From the NCBI GenBank assembly GCA_937918935.1, contig CAKZSI010000025.1:1-64000 (forward strand): a DNA stretch of 64,000 nucleotides, read 5' to 3'. Source of the stretch: an uncultured Chloroflexales bacterium (GTDB lineage Bacteria > Chloroflexota > Chloroflexia > Chloroflexales > Chloroflexaceae). The translations under genes and the position numbers were made by a program. Shown piece by piece: positions 56,101-64,000 of the stretch. Each line of letters starts with the position of its first letter. Within the stretch, counting starts at the first letter, position 1. The notes beneath the pieces are model-generated. The model had not been told where the DNA came from, made no database searches, and saw nothing but the letters and a program-made list of their open reading frames with translations.

Positions 56101-56595
56101 ATGGATCCACAGCTGACAAGTATCATCGTTCCTTCAGAGGAGTTGGTCCAGATAGAGGAGTGCCTCGGCCGACTGGTCGAAGATACGTCCAGCGATTATG
56201 CCCTGCTCCTCGATAAGAGCGGCCAGGTAATCTCCTCCAAGGGTGACGCTGATCGGCAGGATATCACCGCTCTGGGTGCGCTGATTGCGGGCGTCTTTGC
56301 TTCATCCCGGGAGGTGGCCAAGCTGCTGCGCGAGCGGGATTTCCGGAACACCTTTCAACAGGGTGTGCGCGAGAACATTTTTATTGCTCTGATTGAAGAG
56401 CAGTGGATTCTGTGCATCATTTTCAATAAAGGCACCCATATCGGTCTGGTCAAGGTGTTGACGAAAAAAGCCACTGATGAACTGGCCGCGGTGCTTGAGC
56501 GCGTTCGGCAACAGCATAAGGCCCGTGATGAGGTGCTCGGTTCATCCTTCCGTACCTCGATGGAAGATACGATCGACCTGCTGTTCCGCGATTAA
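56101..56595 (+). CDS. Roadblock/LC7-domain protein (copy 2)
   Basis: 164 residues: a longer Roadblock domain (YALLLDKSGQVISSKGDADR, ALGALIAGVFASSREVAKLL, ENIFIALIEEQWILCIIFNK, GLVKVLTKKATDELAAVLER) with a C-terminal helix of about 30 residues ending MEDTIDLLFRD. A TATAAT at 56039-56044 may give it its own promoter. It is likely the MglB-type regulator of the GTPase downstream. Confidence 0.87.
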   Translation: MDPQLTSIIVPSEELVQIEECLGRLVEDTSSDYALLLDKSGQVISSKGDADRQDITALGALIAGVFASSREVAKLLRERDFRNTFQQGVRENIFIALIEEQWILCIIFNKGTHIGLVKVLTKKATDELAAVLERVRQQHKARDEVLGSSFRTSMEDTIDLLFRD

Positions 56596-56700
56596 CTGGC
56601 GGCGGTTTTCGGTGATCGCTCGGCGTCGCCCTGTGCGGCCGCCGGGACGATTGCGGGTTGATCCGCCGTACTCCCAATCAACAGGCATGCGAGCGAACCT

Positions 56701-57288
56701 ATGGCGCTAATCAATGTTGCGGCACGCGAAATTCACTGCAAGATCGTCTATTATGGTCCCGGTATGTGCGGGAAGACGACGAACCTGCAGTACATTCACA
56801 GCCAGGTGCCAAAAGAGATTAAGGGAGACCTGCTGTCAATCGCCACAGAGACCGAACGGACCCTGTTCTTCGACTTCTTGCCCCTTGATCTTGGGAAGGT
56901 TCGTGGGTTTCAGACCCGCTTCCATCTGTATACCGTGCCCGGTCAGGTATTGTACGAACGCACCCGCGTAGCCGTGCTTAACGGCGCCGATGGGGTGGTC
57001 TTCGTCGCCGACTCGCATAAGAAGAAGATGCAGGAGAATGTCAATAGTCTCCGCGAACTGGCGCAGAATGTGACGCGACAGAACAAGAAGTTTTCTGAAT
57101 TTCCGATTGTGGTGCAATATAATAAGCGTGATCTGCCCGAGGATGTGCTGGTCTCGGTGCAGACAATGGACCATTACCTGGGCGTAACTCGGATGAACTG
57201 GCCACGCATTGAAGCCGTTGCGACGACGGGCGCAGGGGTATTTGAGACGCTGCGGGCCATCAGTCGGGCGGTGATCAGCAAACTTTAG
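56701..57288 (+). CDS. mglA: MglA-like small Ras-family GTPase
   Basis: 195 residues. The P-loop is YYGPGMCGKTTNLQYIH (about 17-33), the switch region contains ERTLFFDFLPLDLG, and the G3-like motif is TVPGQVLYERTR (Pro-Gly-Gln where most GTPases have DxxG). G4 is VVQYNKRDLPED and G5 EAVATTGAGVFETL. Prokaryotic MglA GTPases set cell polarity and control gliding or pili. In a filamentous phototroph with gliding motility this would fit, but no motility gene is in the window. It follows its likely Roadblock partners. Confidence 0.94.
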   Translation: MALINVAAREIHCKIVYYGPGMCGKTTNLQYIHSQVPKEIKGDLLSIATETERTLFFDFLPLDLGKVRGFQTRFHLYTVPGQVLYERTRVAVLNGADGVVFVADSHKKKMQENVNSLRELAQNVTRQNKKFSEFPIVVQYNKRDLPEDVLVSVQTMDHYLGVTRMNWPRIEAVATTGAGVFETLRAISRAVISKL

Positions 57289-57370
57289 GCGGGTAACGGT
57301 TCGCAGGAGCGACGGCTGGCGCTGCGCGGCGCGCCTCTGGCCGCGCGGCTCCCAAGCCTGCGGTGAAGCC

Positions 57371-58210
57371 ATGGCCCTCTCCGGCGATTTGAGCGAGTTT
57401 CCGCTGACGGACATTATTCAACTCGTCGCCCTGAGCAAGAAGACCGGCGGGGTGCATATCCGTGGGCAACGCGCCGGGCAGACGATCGAGGGCTGGTTGT
57501 ATTTCCGCGATGGCCAGATCATCGGCGCAACTGTGCCCGGCATGCGTCCGCTCGATGCTGTCTTTACGTTCTTTACCCTCGCTTCCGGCCCCTTCCGCTT
57601 CTACGACGATCGGCGCCTGGATACGCCCACGATAACCCTCTCCAATGAGGCGATCATTATGGAGGGGATCTTGCGTCAGGAGAGTTGGGTCGCCCTCCAA
57701 CAACACGTTCCGTCATTGACGCTGGTGCCGCGCCTGGTGCCGAACCCGACCACTGGCTCGGGGGAGATCAATCTAGAGGCGGAGGAGTGGCGCGTGCTGA
57801 CGATGGTCAATGGCAAGAATACCGTCGCCCAGATCGCGCAGCGCAGTGGCCTTGGCGAGTTTCGTACCTGTGAGATTGTCGGGCAATTGCTGCAGAATGG
57901 CCTGGTTGAACTGCGTGAGCCGAGTCTCGGGGAGATCCTTGCTCCTGAACTTGAACGCATCGCCGCCATGTTTGTCGGCGCGGGGGCCTCGGCGTTGCTC
58001 GAAGCAGCCTACCGGCATACCGGAATTGCTGATGTGAGCCGTGCCACTGTGGCACAGATGCTCGCGGCCATCGACCGCTTTGAACTGAGCGCCACGCGGG
58101 TGATCGGCTCCGAACGCGCCCGCGCCGCCACTACTGCCCTCCGCGCCCGCGCCGAAGAATTGCGCGCCACCACAACGTTGCGCGAGTCTCCCCCAGGTGT
58201 GATAGAATAA
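57371..58210 (+). CDS. DUF4388 (PATAN-like) domain protein
   Basis: 279 residues. The N-terminal ~110 residues match DUF4388: MALSGDLSEFPLTDIIQLVA, then LSKKTGGVHIRG, IEGWLYFRDGQIIGATVPGM and FRFYDDRR. The middle contains a winged-helix-like segment (VLTMVNGKNTVAQIAQRSGL then GEFRTCEIVGQLLQNGLVEL). DUF4388 is thought to be a partner-binding domain in two-component and GTPase systems. It closes the MglA gene set. Confidence 0.85.
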   Translation: MALSGDLSEFPLTDIIQLVALSKKTGGVHIRGQRAGQTIEGWLYFRDGQIIGATVPGMRPLDAVFTFFTLASGPFRFYDDRRLDTPTITLSNEAIIMEGILRQESWVALQQHVPSLTLVPRLVPNPTTGSGEINLEAEEWRVLTMVNGKNTVAQIAQRSGLGEFRTCEIVGQLLQNGLVELREPSLGEILAPELERIAAMFVGAGASALLEAAYRHTGIADVSRATVAQMLAAIDRFELSATRVIGSERARAATTALRARAEELRATTTLRESPPGVIE

Positions 58211-58344
58211 GCACCGGTTGCGACCCTGCCTGTCGCCCGGTCAGGGGTTTCTTTGTCGTAAGGCCCGTCGAGGTTCCCTGAACCTTGTCTACGCGCAGTT
58301 CGGCTTTCCCGGCGCTGTCTCGGGTCGTGGCAGAGGGGGTGCAC

Positions 58345-59862
58345 GTGCGCGCATTGCTCAGTGTGTACGATAAGTCGGGCGTGCTTGACCTGGCGCGCGA
58401 GTTGCTGGATCTCGGCTTCACACTGGTTTCGACCGGCAATACTCAGCGCCTCCTGGTTGAAGCCGGGCTTCCCGCTCTGCCAGTCAGCGAAGTCACCGGT
58501 TTTCCCGAGATTCTCGATGGTCGCGTCAAGACCCTGCATCCGGCTATCCACGCCGGTCTGCTCGCCCGCCGTGATCGGCCCGCCCATATGACCCAGCTGG
58601 CCGAGTATGGCCTCGCGCCGATAGACCTCCTGGTCGTTAATCTGTACCCCTTCCAGCAAACCATCGCTTGCCCCGAAACGACGCTCGATGAGGCCATCGA
58701 GCAGATCGATATTGGCGGCGTCGCTCTGCTTCGCGCCGCTGCCAAGAATTTCGCCCACGTCGTATCCCTGGTCGACCCGGCCGATTACCCTACGACCCTC
58801 GCCGAGTTGCGCGCGGGCACGGTAAGCCTGGAGACGCGCCGGCGCCTGGCCGCGAAGACCTTTGCCCATACTGCTGCCTATGATGCCGCCATCGCCGCCT
58901 ACCTGGCCGCCGATCCCTTCCCCGAGACGCTCGTCACCGCCTGGCCCCGCGTTCAGTCGCTGCGGTACGGCGAGAACCCCCACCAGCGGGCGGCCCTCTA
59001 CGGCGAGTTCCAGCGCCTGTTCGAGCAGTTGCACGGCAAAGAGCTTTCGTACAATAACATCCTCGACACGGGCGCCGCCGCAGAGTTGATTGGCGAGTTC
59101 CCCGCCGCCGAGGGCGCCGCCGTGGCGATTATCAAGCATACCAATCCCTGCGGCCTCGGTGTCGCCCCCACCCTGCTGGAGGCATGGGAGAAGGCCTTTG
59201 CTACCGACCGTGAGGCGCCTTTCGGCGGAATCATCGCCGTCAATCAGCCCCTCGACCTGGCCCTGGCCCGGGCGATCGGCGAGATTTTTACCGAGATTAT
59301 CATCGCTCCTGCGTTCGCCCCCGCTGCCCTGGAGCATCTGCGAAAGAAGAAGAACTTGCGCCTGCTCCGGGCGTTGCAACCGGTCGGCACAACCCCTGAA
59401 ATCGTGCTGCGGAGCGTGCCTGGCGGCGTGCTGGCCCAGGAGGCCGACCGCGCCCCCCTGGCCGGCGAGGAGTGGCGCGTGGTGACGCGGCGCGCCCCGA
59501 CCCCTGATGAGGAACGCGCCCTGCGCTTCGCCTGGCGCGTGGTCAAGCACGTGAAGTCCAACGCAATTGTCTATGCCGGCCCCGATCGCACCCTCGGCAT
59601 CGGTGCCGGGCAGATGAGCCGGGTGGACAGTTCGCGCCTGGCCGTCTGGAAGGCCCAGCAGGCCGGTCTGTCGCTCGCGGGCAGCGTGGTGGCCAGCGAT
59701 GCGCTGTTTCCCTTCGCCGATGGTGTGGAGACGGCCCTGCGCGCCGGCGCCACGGCGGTGATCCAGCCCGGAGGCTCGGTGCGTGATGCGGAGGTGATCG
59801 CCGCCGCTGACGCTGCCGACGCCGCAATGGTCTTTACCGGTCGCCGGCATTTTCGGCATTGA
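58345..59862 (+). CDS. purH: Bifunctional purine biosynthesis protein PurH
   Basis: 505 residues from GTG 58345 ([20 protein letters not shown]), preceded by GAGGGGG. A TTG at 58285 would add 20 non-conserved residues. The N-terminal IMP cyclohydrolase domain shows [29 protein letters not shown] and [17 protein letters not shown]. The C-terminal AICAR transformylase domain shows [26 protein letters not shown] and [14 protein letters not shown]. It carries out the last two steps of IMP synthesis. hisIE follows after 8 bp, so they share a transcript. Confidence 0.96.
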   Translation: MRALLSVYDKSGVLDLARELLDLGFTLVSTGNTQRLLVEAGLPALPVSEVTGFPEILDGRVKTLHPAIHAGLLARRDRPAHMTQLAEYGLAPIDLLVVNLYPFQQTIACPETTLDEAIEQIDIGGVALLRAAAKNFAHVVSLVDPADYPTTLAELRAGTVSLETRRRLAAKTFAHTAAYDAAIAAYLAADPFPETLVTAWPRVQSLRYGENPHQRAALYGEFQRLFEQLHGKELSYNNILDTGAAAELIGEFPAAEGAAVAIIKHTNPCGLGVAPTLLEAWEKAFATDREAPFGGIIAVNQPLDLALARAIGEIFTEIIIAPAFAPAALEHLRKKKNLRLLRALQPVGTTPEIVLRSVPGGVLAQEADRAPLAGEEWRVVTRRAPTPDEERALRFAWRVVKHVKSNAIVYAGPDRTLGIGAGQMSRVDSSRLAVWKAQQAGLSLAGSVVASDALFPFADGVETALRAGATAVIQPGGSVRDAEVIAAADAADAAMVFTGRRHFRH

Positions 59863-59870
59863 GAGCCTGT

Positions 59871-60488
59871 ATGGAGATACATTTCGACCTGCAGGGCCTT
59901 GCGCCTGCAATTGTGCAGCACGTGCGCACCGGCGAAGTACTGATGCTGGGCTACATGAACGCCGAGTCGCTGGAGTTGACCCGCACTACGGGCCTGGTGA
60001 CGTTCTGGAGCCGTTCCCGGCAGGCCCTGTGGCGCAAAGGCGCGACGAGCGGCAATGTGTTGCGCCTGGTTGACCTGCGGGTTGACTGCGACGGCGATGC
60101 GTTGCTGGTGCTGGCCGAACCCGCCGGGCCTACCTGTCACACCGGTGAGCGCAGTTGCTTCCACCGTGATGCCACTGGAACGCTGACCCGCCGTCCTACC
60201 CCGCCTGGCGCCGTGCTCGGCCGGCTGGCCGATGCTGTGCGTGAACGGCGTGCCGCAGCGCCCGAAACGTCCTACACCGCGCGCCTGCTCCAGGATGGTG
60301 TGGATCGGATCGCCAAGAAAGTTGGCGAGGAAGCGGTGGAAGTGGTTATCGCGGCGAAAAACGGCTCCCACACCGAACTGGCCTATGAACTGGCTGACCT
60401 GCTGTACCATATCGTGGTCCTGCTCGAGGAGCAACGCCTGCCCCTCGAGGCCGTCTGGCAGGAGCTTGAACGGCGGATGAAGTCGTGA
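59871..60488 (+). CDS. hisIE: Histidine biosynthesis bifunctional protein HisIE
   Basis: 205 residues: the phosphoribosyl-AMP cyclohydrolase domain (about 1-110: [44 protein letters not shown] and [11 protein letters not shown]) fused to the phosphoribosyl-ATP pyrophosphatase domain (about 118-205: [20 protein letters not shown] then EAVEVVIAA and [14 protein letters not shown]). It performs steps 2 and 3 of histidine synthesis. ATG 59871. It overlaps the start of the histidine kinase gene by 4 bp. Confidence 0.95.
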   Translation: MEIHFDLQGLAPAIVQHVRTGEVLMLGYMNAESLELTRTTGLVTFWSRSRQALWRKGATSGNVLRLVDLRVDCDGDALLVLAEPAGPTCHTGERSCFHRDATGTLTRRPTPPGAVLGRLADAVRERRAAAPETSYTARLLQDGVDRIAKKVGEEAVEVVIAAKNGSHTELAYELADLLYHIVVLLEEQRLPLEAVWQELERRMKS

Positions 60489-62548
60489 GCGGCATAGAGG
60501 GTTCGCCCCTATCACGCTTGCCGTACCCTATGAATTACCATTCTGGGCACGCTCTGGTGATCGATAGCGACCCGATCACCCGTGAAGCCTGTGCGGCGAC
60601 GCTGCGAGAGGCCGGTTTTGTCGTCCGGGCCATGGACGCGCCCGCCGCTGCTCGCGAGGCCCTCCTGGCTTCTGCCTATGACCTGGTGCTGCTCGATGGC
60701 GCTGCTCCCAATGGCGATGGGTTGGCCTTGCTGCGGCAGTTGCGCGAGCAACAGGTGCGGGTGCCCATTCTTCTGATGTGCAGCGGCGCTTCGGTCGAGT
60801 TTATCGCCCAGGCGATGCGTCTGGGGGCGCGGGGGCTGTTGCTCAAACCCTTCAGCGCCGACGATCTGCGCGCCACGGCCCTCGAGGTCGCCAGTGAGCG
60901 CCGCGCGGCCCGTTCGCGCGATCGGGTGGCCGCCCTGCGTCCAGTGGTGCGCATCGGCCAGCGCCTGCTCGGTGAACTCGATCTGCAACGTCTGCAAGAC
61001 TTGATCATCGAGACGGTGCGCACCGAGCTTGATGCCGACCGTGCCTCGCTCATGCTCTTCGAGGACGATGGGCAGTCGCTGCGCATCGTGGCCTGTTCCG
61101 GCCTTCCCGCCCAGGTGCGCGTGGGCCACCGTGTGGCGGCCGAGCGCAGTCTGGCGGGTTGGGTGGCGATGCGTCGCCAGCCGGTGCGCCTTGACTTCAG
61201 CGGTGATCTGGCGCTCCCCGTGGACGAACTGCGCGGCGTGTTTTTGACCGAAGAGATCGGCTCGGCCCTGTCGGTGCCGGTGCTGGCCGGCGAGCGCGTC
61301 CTGGGGGTGCTCAATGCGGCGAAGTCTCACGCGCGGCAGCCCTTCACCGAGGATGACCAGGAACTGTTGATGCTGCTGGCAGCCCAGGCCGCGATCGCCA
61401 TCGAGAATGCGCGCCTCTACACCCGCGTCGCCTCCTCCGAGGGCCGCTATCGTGCCCTGCTCCAGCACGCCAGCGATGCGGTGCTGCTGGTTGATGCCAC
61501 CGGACGAACGATACTCGATGCCAATCTGGCCCTGGAACAGTTGAGCGGCTATAGCCACGCCGAGCTCCTGTCCATGCCCCTCGACCAGCTCTTGCCGGCC
61601 CTGGCCGAACTGGTGCAGCGGGCCGCTGAGGGCCACAATGGTGTGGCCGTGCGTGAAGGACCGGAAATCGAGATGGATCTGCACACCCGGCAGGAGCAGA
61701 CGACGCCGGTTGCGGTCAGTCTCAGCGCCGTATCGCACGCTGGCGAGCGCCTGATCCTCGTGATCGCCCGCGATGTGAGCGAGCGTCAACGTATTGCCAA
61801 GCAGTTGGTGCAGGCGGAGAAACTCGCGGCCCTGGGTCGTCTGTCGGCGTCGCTGGCCCATGAGATCAACAACCCCCTCCAGGCCATTCACAACTCGGTG
61901 TATTTGCTGTTGACCCGGTCGCTTACTGAGGAGAAGCGGCAACGCTACCTGAAAATGACCCGGGAGGAGATCGAACGGCTGATCAGTATCGTGCAGCGCA
62001 TGCTCGACTTCTACCGCCCCAGCCGGGAGGGGATGCGCCCGGCGGACGTCGATGAGATCCTCGATGCAGTGCTGACCCTGACCGAGACGCAGATGGCCGA
62101 GCAGGGGGTGCGGTTGATCCGCCAGCGAGCAGGTCAACTGCCCCGCGTCTTCGCCATCAGCAACCATCTCAAACAGGTGTGTTTCAACCTGATCTTTAAC
62201 GCGCTCGAGGCCATGCCTGACGGTGGCGAACTCCGCGTAAAAACCGCCGTGCTCGAAGATGGCGCGGAGCCTGACATCGAGGGCTTCGTCACCGTTTTGG
62301 CGGGCGGGACGGCGGAGCGGGCGGGCCGGGCGATGGTGCTGATCGAGATCAGCGATACCGGCGGCGGTATCCCGACCCAGGATCTGCCGAAGATCTTTGA
62401 ACCCTTTTTCACTACGCGCACCAAGGGCACGGGGCTGGGCCTGGCGGTGAGTTACAGTATCATCGAGCAGCACCACGGCGATCTGGCGGTGCGCTCGGTG
62501 GTCGGCGAAGGGACCACCTTCCGGATTGCGCTGCCCGTGGCGCAGTAA
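60485..62548 (+). CDS. Hybrid sensor histidine kinase (REC-GAF-PAS-HisKA-HATPase)
   Basis: 687 residues. The receiver domain (about 20-135) has acidic residues at DSD (27-29), phospho-acceptor Asp71 and Lys121. A GAF domain follows (about 165-310, [13 protein letters not shown] to [11 protein letters not shown]), then PAS (about 320-440), HisKA with phospho-accepting His459 in [18 protein letters not shown], and HATPase with [15 protein letters not shown] and [10 protein letters not shown]. No membrane segment, so it is a cytoplasmic sensor. The GTG start overlaps the hisIE stop by 4 bp (GTGA), an unusual translational coupling of a signalling gene to a biosynthetic gene. Confidence 0.92.
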   Translation: MSGIEGSPLSRLPYPMNYHSGHALVIDSDPITREACAATLREAGFVVRAMDAPAAAREALLASAYDLVLLDGAAPNGDGLALLRQLREQQVRVPILLMCSGASVEFIAQAMRLGARGLLLKPFSADDLRATALEVASERRAARSRDRVAALRPVVRIGQRLLGELDLQRLQDLIIETVRTELDADRASLMLFEDDGQSLRIVACSGLPAQVRVGHRVAAERSLAGWVAMRRQPVRLDFSGDLALPVDELRGVFLTEEIGSALSVPVLAGERVLGVLNAAKSHARQPFTEDDQELLMLLAAQAAIAIENARLYTRVASSEGRYRALLQHASDAVLLVDATGRTILDANLALEQLSGYSHAELLSMPLDQLLPALAELVQRAAEGHNGVAVREGPEIEMDLHTRQEQTTPVAVSLSAVSHAGERLILVIARDVSERQRIAKQLVQAEKLAALGRLSASLAHEINNPLQAIHNSVYLLLTRSLTEEKRQRYLKMTREEIERLISIVQRMLDFYRPSREGMRPADVDEILDAVLTLTETQMAEQGVRLIRQRAGQLPRVFAISNHLKQVCFNLIFNALEAMPDGGELRVKTAVLEDGAEPDIEGFVTVLAGGTAERAGRAMVLIEISDTGGGIPTQDLPKIFEPFFTTRTKGTGLGLAVSYSIIEQHHGDLAVRSVVGEGTTFRIALPVAQ

Positions 62549-62608
62549 TGCGAGGATATGGGGCAACCAGGTTTTCTTTTCCCCCTGCCGGATTCGGAGG
62601 GTAGAGGC

Positions 62609-63130
62609 TTAGAGGAGGCCCTCGATCGGGCGAATGATAATGCGCCCGTTGGCAATATCGAGGGTGAGGATAAAGTCGCGCACCATAGGTACCAGCGCAT
62701 CGGTATGGCCGGGACGGGAAATGACCAGCACCTGTCCGGCGCCGGTTTCGAGCACTTCGCGCACCTGGCCAATCGACTGGCCATCCTCGGTGCTGGCGCG
62801 CAAGCCGATCAACTGGTGAAGGAAATACTCGTCTTCGGCCAGTGGGGCCGCCTCGCTGGCCCGGATGTAGATCTCGGCGCCGCGCAGCGCGTCGGCGGCC
62901 TCGCGGCTGGTGATTTCGCGCAGGGTCACGACAAGAATGCCAGGTTTGTGTTCAATCACCCCGGTCAACGTCAGGGGCGTGTGCTGATCACCCAGATAGA
63001 CCGTGCGTACGTTGCGGCTGAGATGGTCGGGGCGATCGGTATAGGATTTTACCTTGATCTGGCCACGCACTCCGAAGGGCGCAGCGATCTGGCCGATCAG
63101 CAGAAACTCGTCAGGTGAAAGATCGGTCAT
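62609..63130 (-). CDS. rimM: Ribosome maturation factor RimM
   Basis: 173 residues. The N-terminal domain begins LLIGQIAAPFGVRGQIKVKS and the PRC-barrel domain carries EDEYFLHQLIGLRASTEDGQ then SIGQVREVLETGAGQVLVI and LVPMVRDFILTLD. It helps mature the 30S head and binds S19. The ATG start is used. It belongs to the rpsP-khpA-rimM set on the minus strand, but 277 bp separate it from khpA, so it may have its own promoter. trmD does not follow here. Confidence 0.95.
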   Translation of the reverse strand: MTDLSPDEFLLIGQIAAPFGVRGQIKVKSYTDRPDHLSRNVRTVYLGDQHTPLTLTGVIEHKPGILVVTLREITSREAADALRGAEIYIRASEAAPLAEDEYFLHQLIGLRASTEDGQSIGQVREVLETGAGQVLVISRPGHTDALVPMVRDFILTLDIANGRIIIRPIEGLL

Positions 63131-63407
63131 GGCACCAGAGGGAGGGATTGTCTCCCTTCAGGCCTCCCCTCACGGAAAGGATCCAGGAGGGCGCGGCCCT
63201 CTCAAGAACTAATGCAACAACGAGACTTCGTCTCGGCGGAGGTGGCGGGGGGCGCGGGTCCCCGCAGGCTTTCCCTTTCCAGTGCGGTGCGGCCATGCCC
63301 CGCCGCACCGGAAAGGGGCGGTTGGGAGCGACGTCACCCCTCCGAACCGCCCCTCTGAATAGAAGGCTCGTCGTTGTACCAGGATGCGCTAAGATGCGGT
63401 GTGGCCG
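63131..63407. repeat. Palindrome-rich gap between rimM and khpA
   Basis: It contains AGGAGGGCGCGGCCCTCT near 63186 (family 2), a CGGTGCGGCC-type stem near 63284-63310, and a GGGGCGGTT stem with AACCGCCCC near 63314-63352 that could stop transcription from khpA. Confidence 0.55.
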
Positions 63408-63635
63408 CTACTCAATATCTACGTGGACCCGTTTGTTCTGGCGCGCGGCGGCGACGCCCATCAGGTCACGGATCGCCTTGGCCACGCGCCCGCTGCGCCC
63501 GATTACCTTCCCCGTCTCATCCGGGGCGACGGAGAGCTCATAGGTCACGGTAAAACGACCTACCCGTTCCTTGATCTGCACCGCCTCGTGGTTATCCACG
63601 AGGTTCAGGGCGATATACTCGAGCAACGCTTTCAT
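63408..63635 (-). CDS. khpA: KH-domain RNA-binding protein KhpA
   Basis: 75 residues, a single KH domain. The signature GKVIGRSGRVAKAIRDLM contains the GxxG loop (GRSG). ATG 63635 gives the usual short protein (MKALLEYIALNLVD). KhpA binds small RNAs with KhpB and influences cell-division genes in several bacteria. It is adjacent to rpsP, the normal arrangement. Confidence 0.93.
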   Translation of the reverse strand: MKALLEYIALNLVDNHEAVQIKERVGRFTVTYELSVAPDETGKVIGRSGRVAKAIRDLMGVAAARQNKRVHVDIE

Positions 63636-63676
63636 AGGATACCGCAGACACAGAGGCCCGGAGCGAGGCGCGCCGT

Positions 63677-63955
63677 TCACCCCTCCGCCGGGGCGGGAGT
63701 CGGGCGGCCTTGCTCATCGAGCACGTTGACGCGCTGGAGCAGTTTGACCACGGTTTCCGTGGGTTGGGCGCCGACGCTGAGCCAGTAACGGGCGCGATCG
63801 GCCTTGATTTCCAGCACCTTGGGCTGGCGAATCGGGTTATAGTGGCCGATAATCTCGATAAACTTGCCATCGCGGGGCGAGCGCGAGTCGGCGACCACCA
63901 CGCGGTAACTGGGCTGTTTGGTCTTGCCGGTGCGGCGAAGACGGATCTTTACCAT
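63677..63955 (-). CDS. rpsP: 30S ribosomal protein S16
   Basis: 92 residues. [20 protein letters not shown] then [20 protein letters not shown] is the universal S16 signature, and [20 protein letters not shown]-type residues (here [20 protein letters not shown]) follow. ATG 63955 is preceded by a GGAGG site. It is the first gene of the rpsP-khpA-rimM group; the upstream region runs off the window. Confidence 0.97.
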   Translation of the reverse strand: MVKIRLRRTGKTKQPSYRVVVADSRSPRDGKFIEIIGHYNPIRQPKVLEIKADRARYWLSVGAQPTETVVKLLQRVNVLDEQGRPTPAPAEG

Positions 63956-64000
63956 ACGCGAATTTTACCTCCGGTAACCAGATCTAAACACCTGAAGAAC

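Overview
The window is GC-rich bacterial chromosome. It most likely comes from a filamentous anoxygenic phototroph of the Chloroflexota (Roseiflexus/Chloroflexus relatives). The reasons are a full-length BchH magnesium-chelatase subunit, a nuo cluster with two adjacent nuoM genes and no nuoEFG, a b558-type succinate dehydrogenase, and paired Roadblock/MglA genes. The taxon is an inference from gene content; no rRNA gene is present.

Layout. 0-3.5 kb: a cut-off GAF-domain remnant, mnmE, an alpha/beta hydrolase, a pterin dehydratase and a 62-bp tandem repeat. 3.8-7 kb: a secreted subtilase, a small lipoprotein resembling the subtilase's own propeptide, and tRNA-Lys with promoter and terminator. 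7.5-15.2 kb is accessory: SulP permease plus DUF1622 protein, HAD phosphatase, the 3' stump of an arylsulfatase, DUF6325, LURP-one, a coiled-coil membrane protein, an AT-rich orphan and several inverted-repeat elements. 15.6-17.3 kb: a tight operon of a tiny CxxC membrane protein, a SigZ-like ECF sigma factor and two AhpD/CMD-family proteins, behind a good promoter. 17.5-24.2 kb: a sugar (GHMP) kinase, bchH and trxB.

24.3-38.9 kb is one minus-strand respiratory complex I operon, nuoA-B-C-D-I-(broken small membrane gene)-H-J-K-L-M-M-N. NuoI has a repeat-built Ala/Lys-rich tail and NuoL has His-rich loops. 39-42.6 kb: two FHA proteins, tsaB, tsaE and a GT87-like membrane protein. 42.9-46.4 kb: an AAA ATPase whose 5' end is thrown out of frame by a 7-bp tandem duplication, and a GT39-like membrane glycosyltransferase. 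46.8-50.5 kb: sdhCAB. 50.8-55.2 kb: a GT4 glycosyltransferase, an HD phosphohydrolase, mutM, moaE, a moaD with residues beyond its Gly-Gly tail, and a small membrane protein. 55.6-62.5 kb, plus strand: Roadblock, Roadblock, MglA GTPase, DUF4388, purH, hisIE and a hybrid histidine kinase. 62.6-64 kb, minus strand: rpsP-khpA-rimM.

The core genes cover electron transfer (complex I and SDH feeding a quinone pool), bacteriochlorophyll synthesis and translation/tRNA modification (MnmE, TsaB/TsaE, RimM, S16). Almost every intergenic gap carries decayed members of two GC-rich palindrome families, giving this genome a recognisable repeat signature. The best candidates for something undescribed are the CxxC-protein/SigZ/CMD operon, the stand-alone propeptide-like lipoprotein, the frame-breaking duplication in the AAA ATPase and the extended MoaD.
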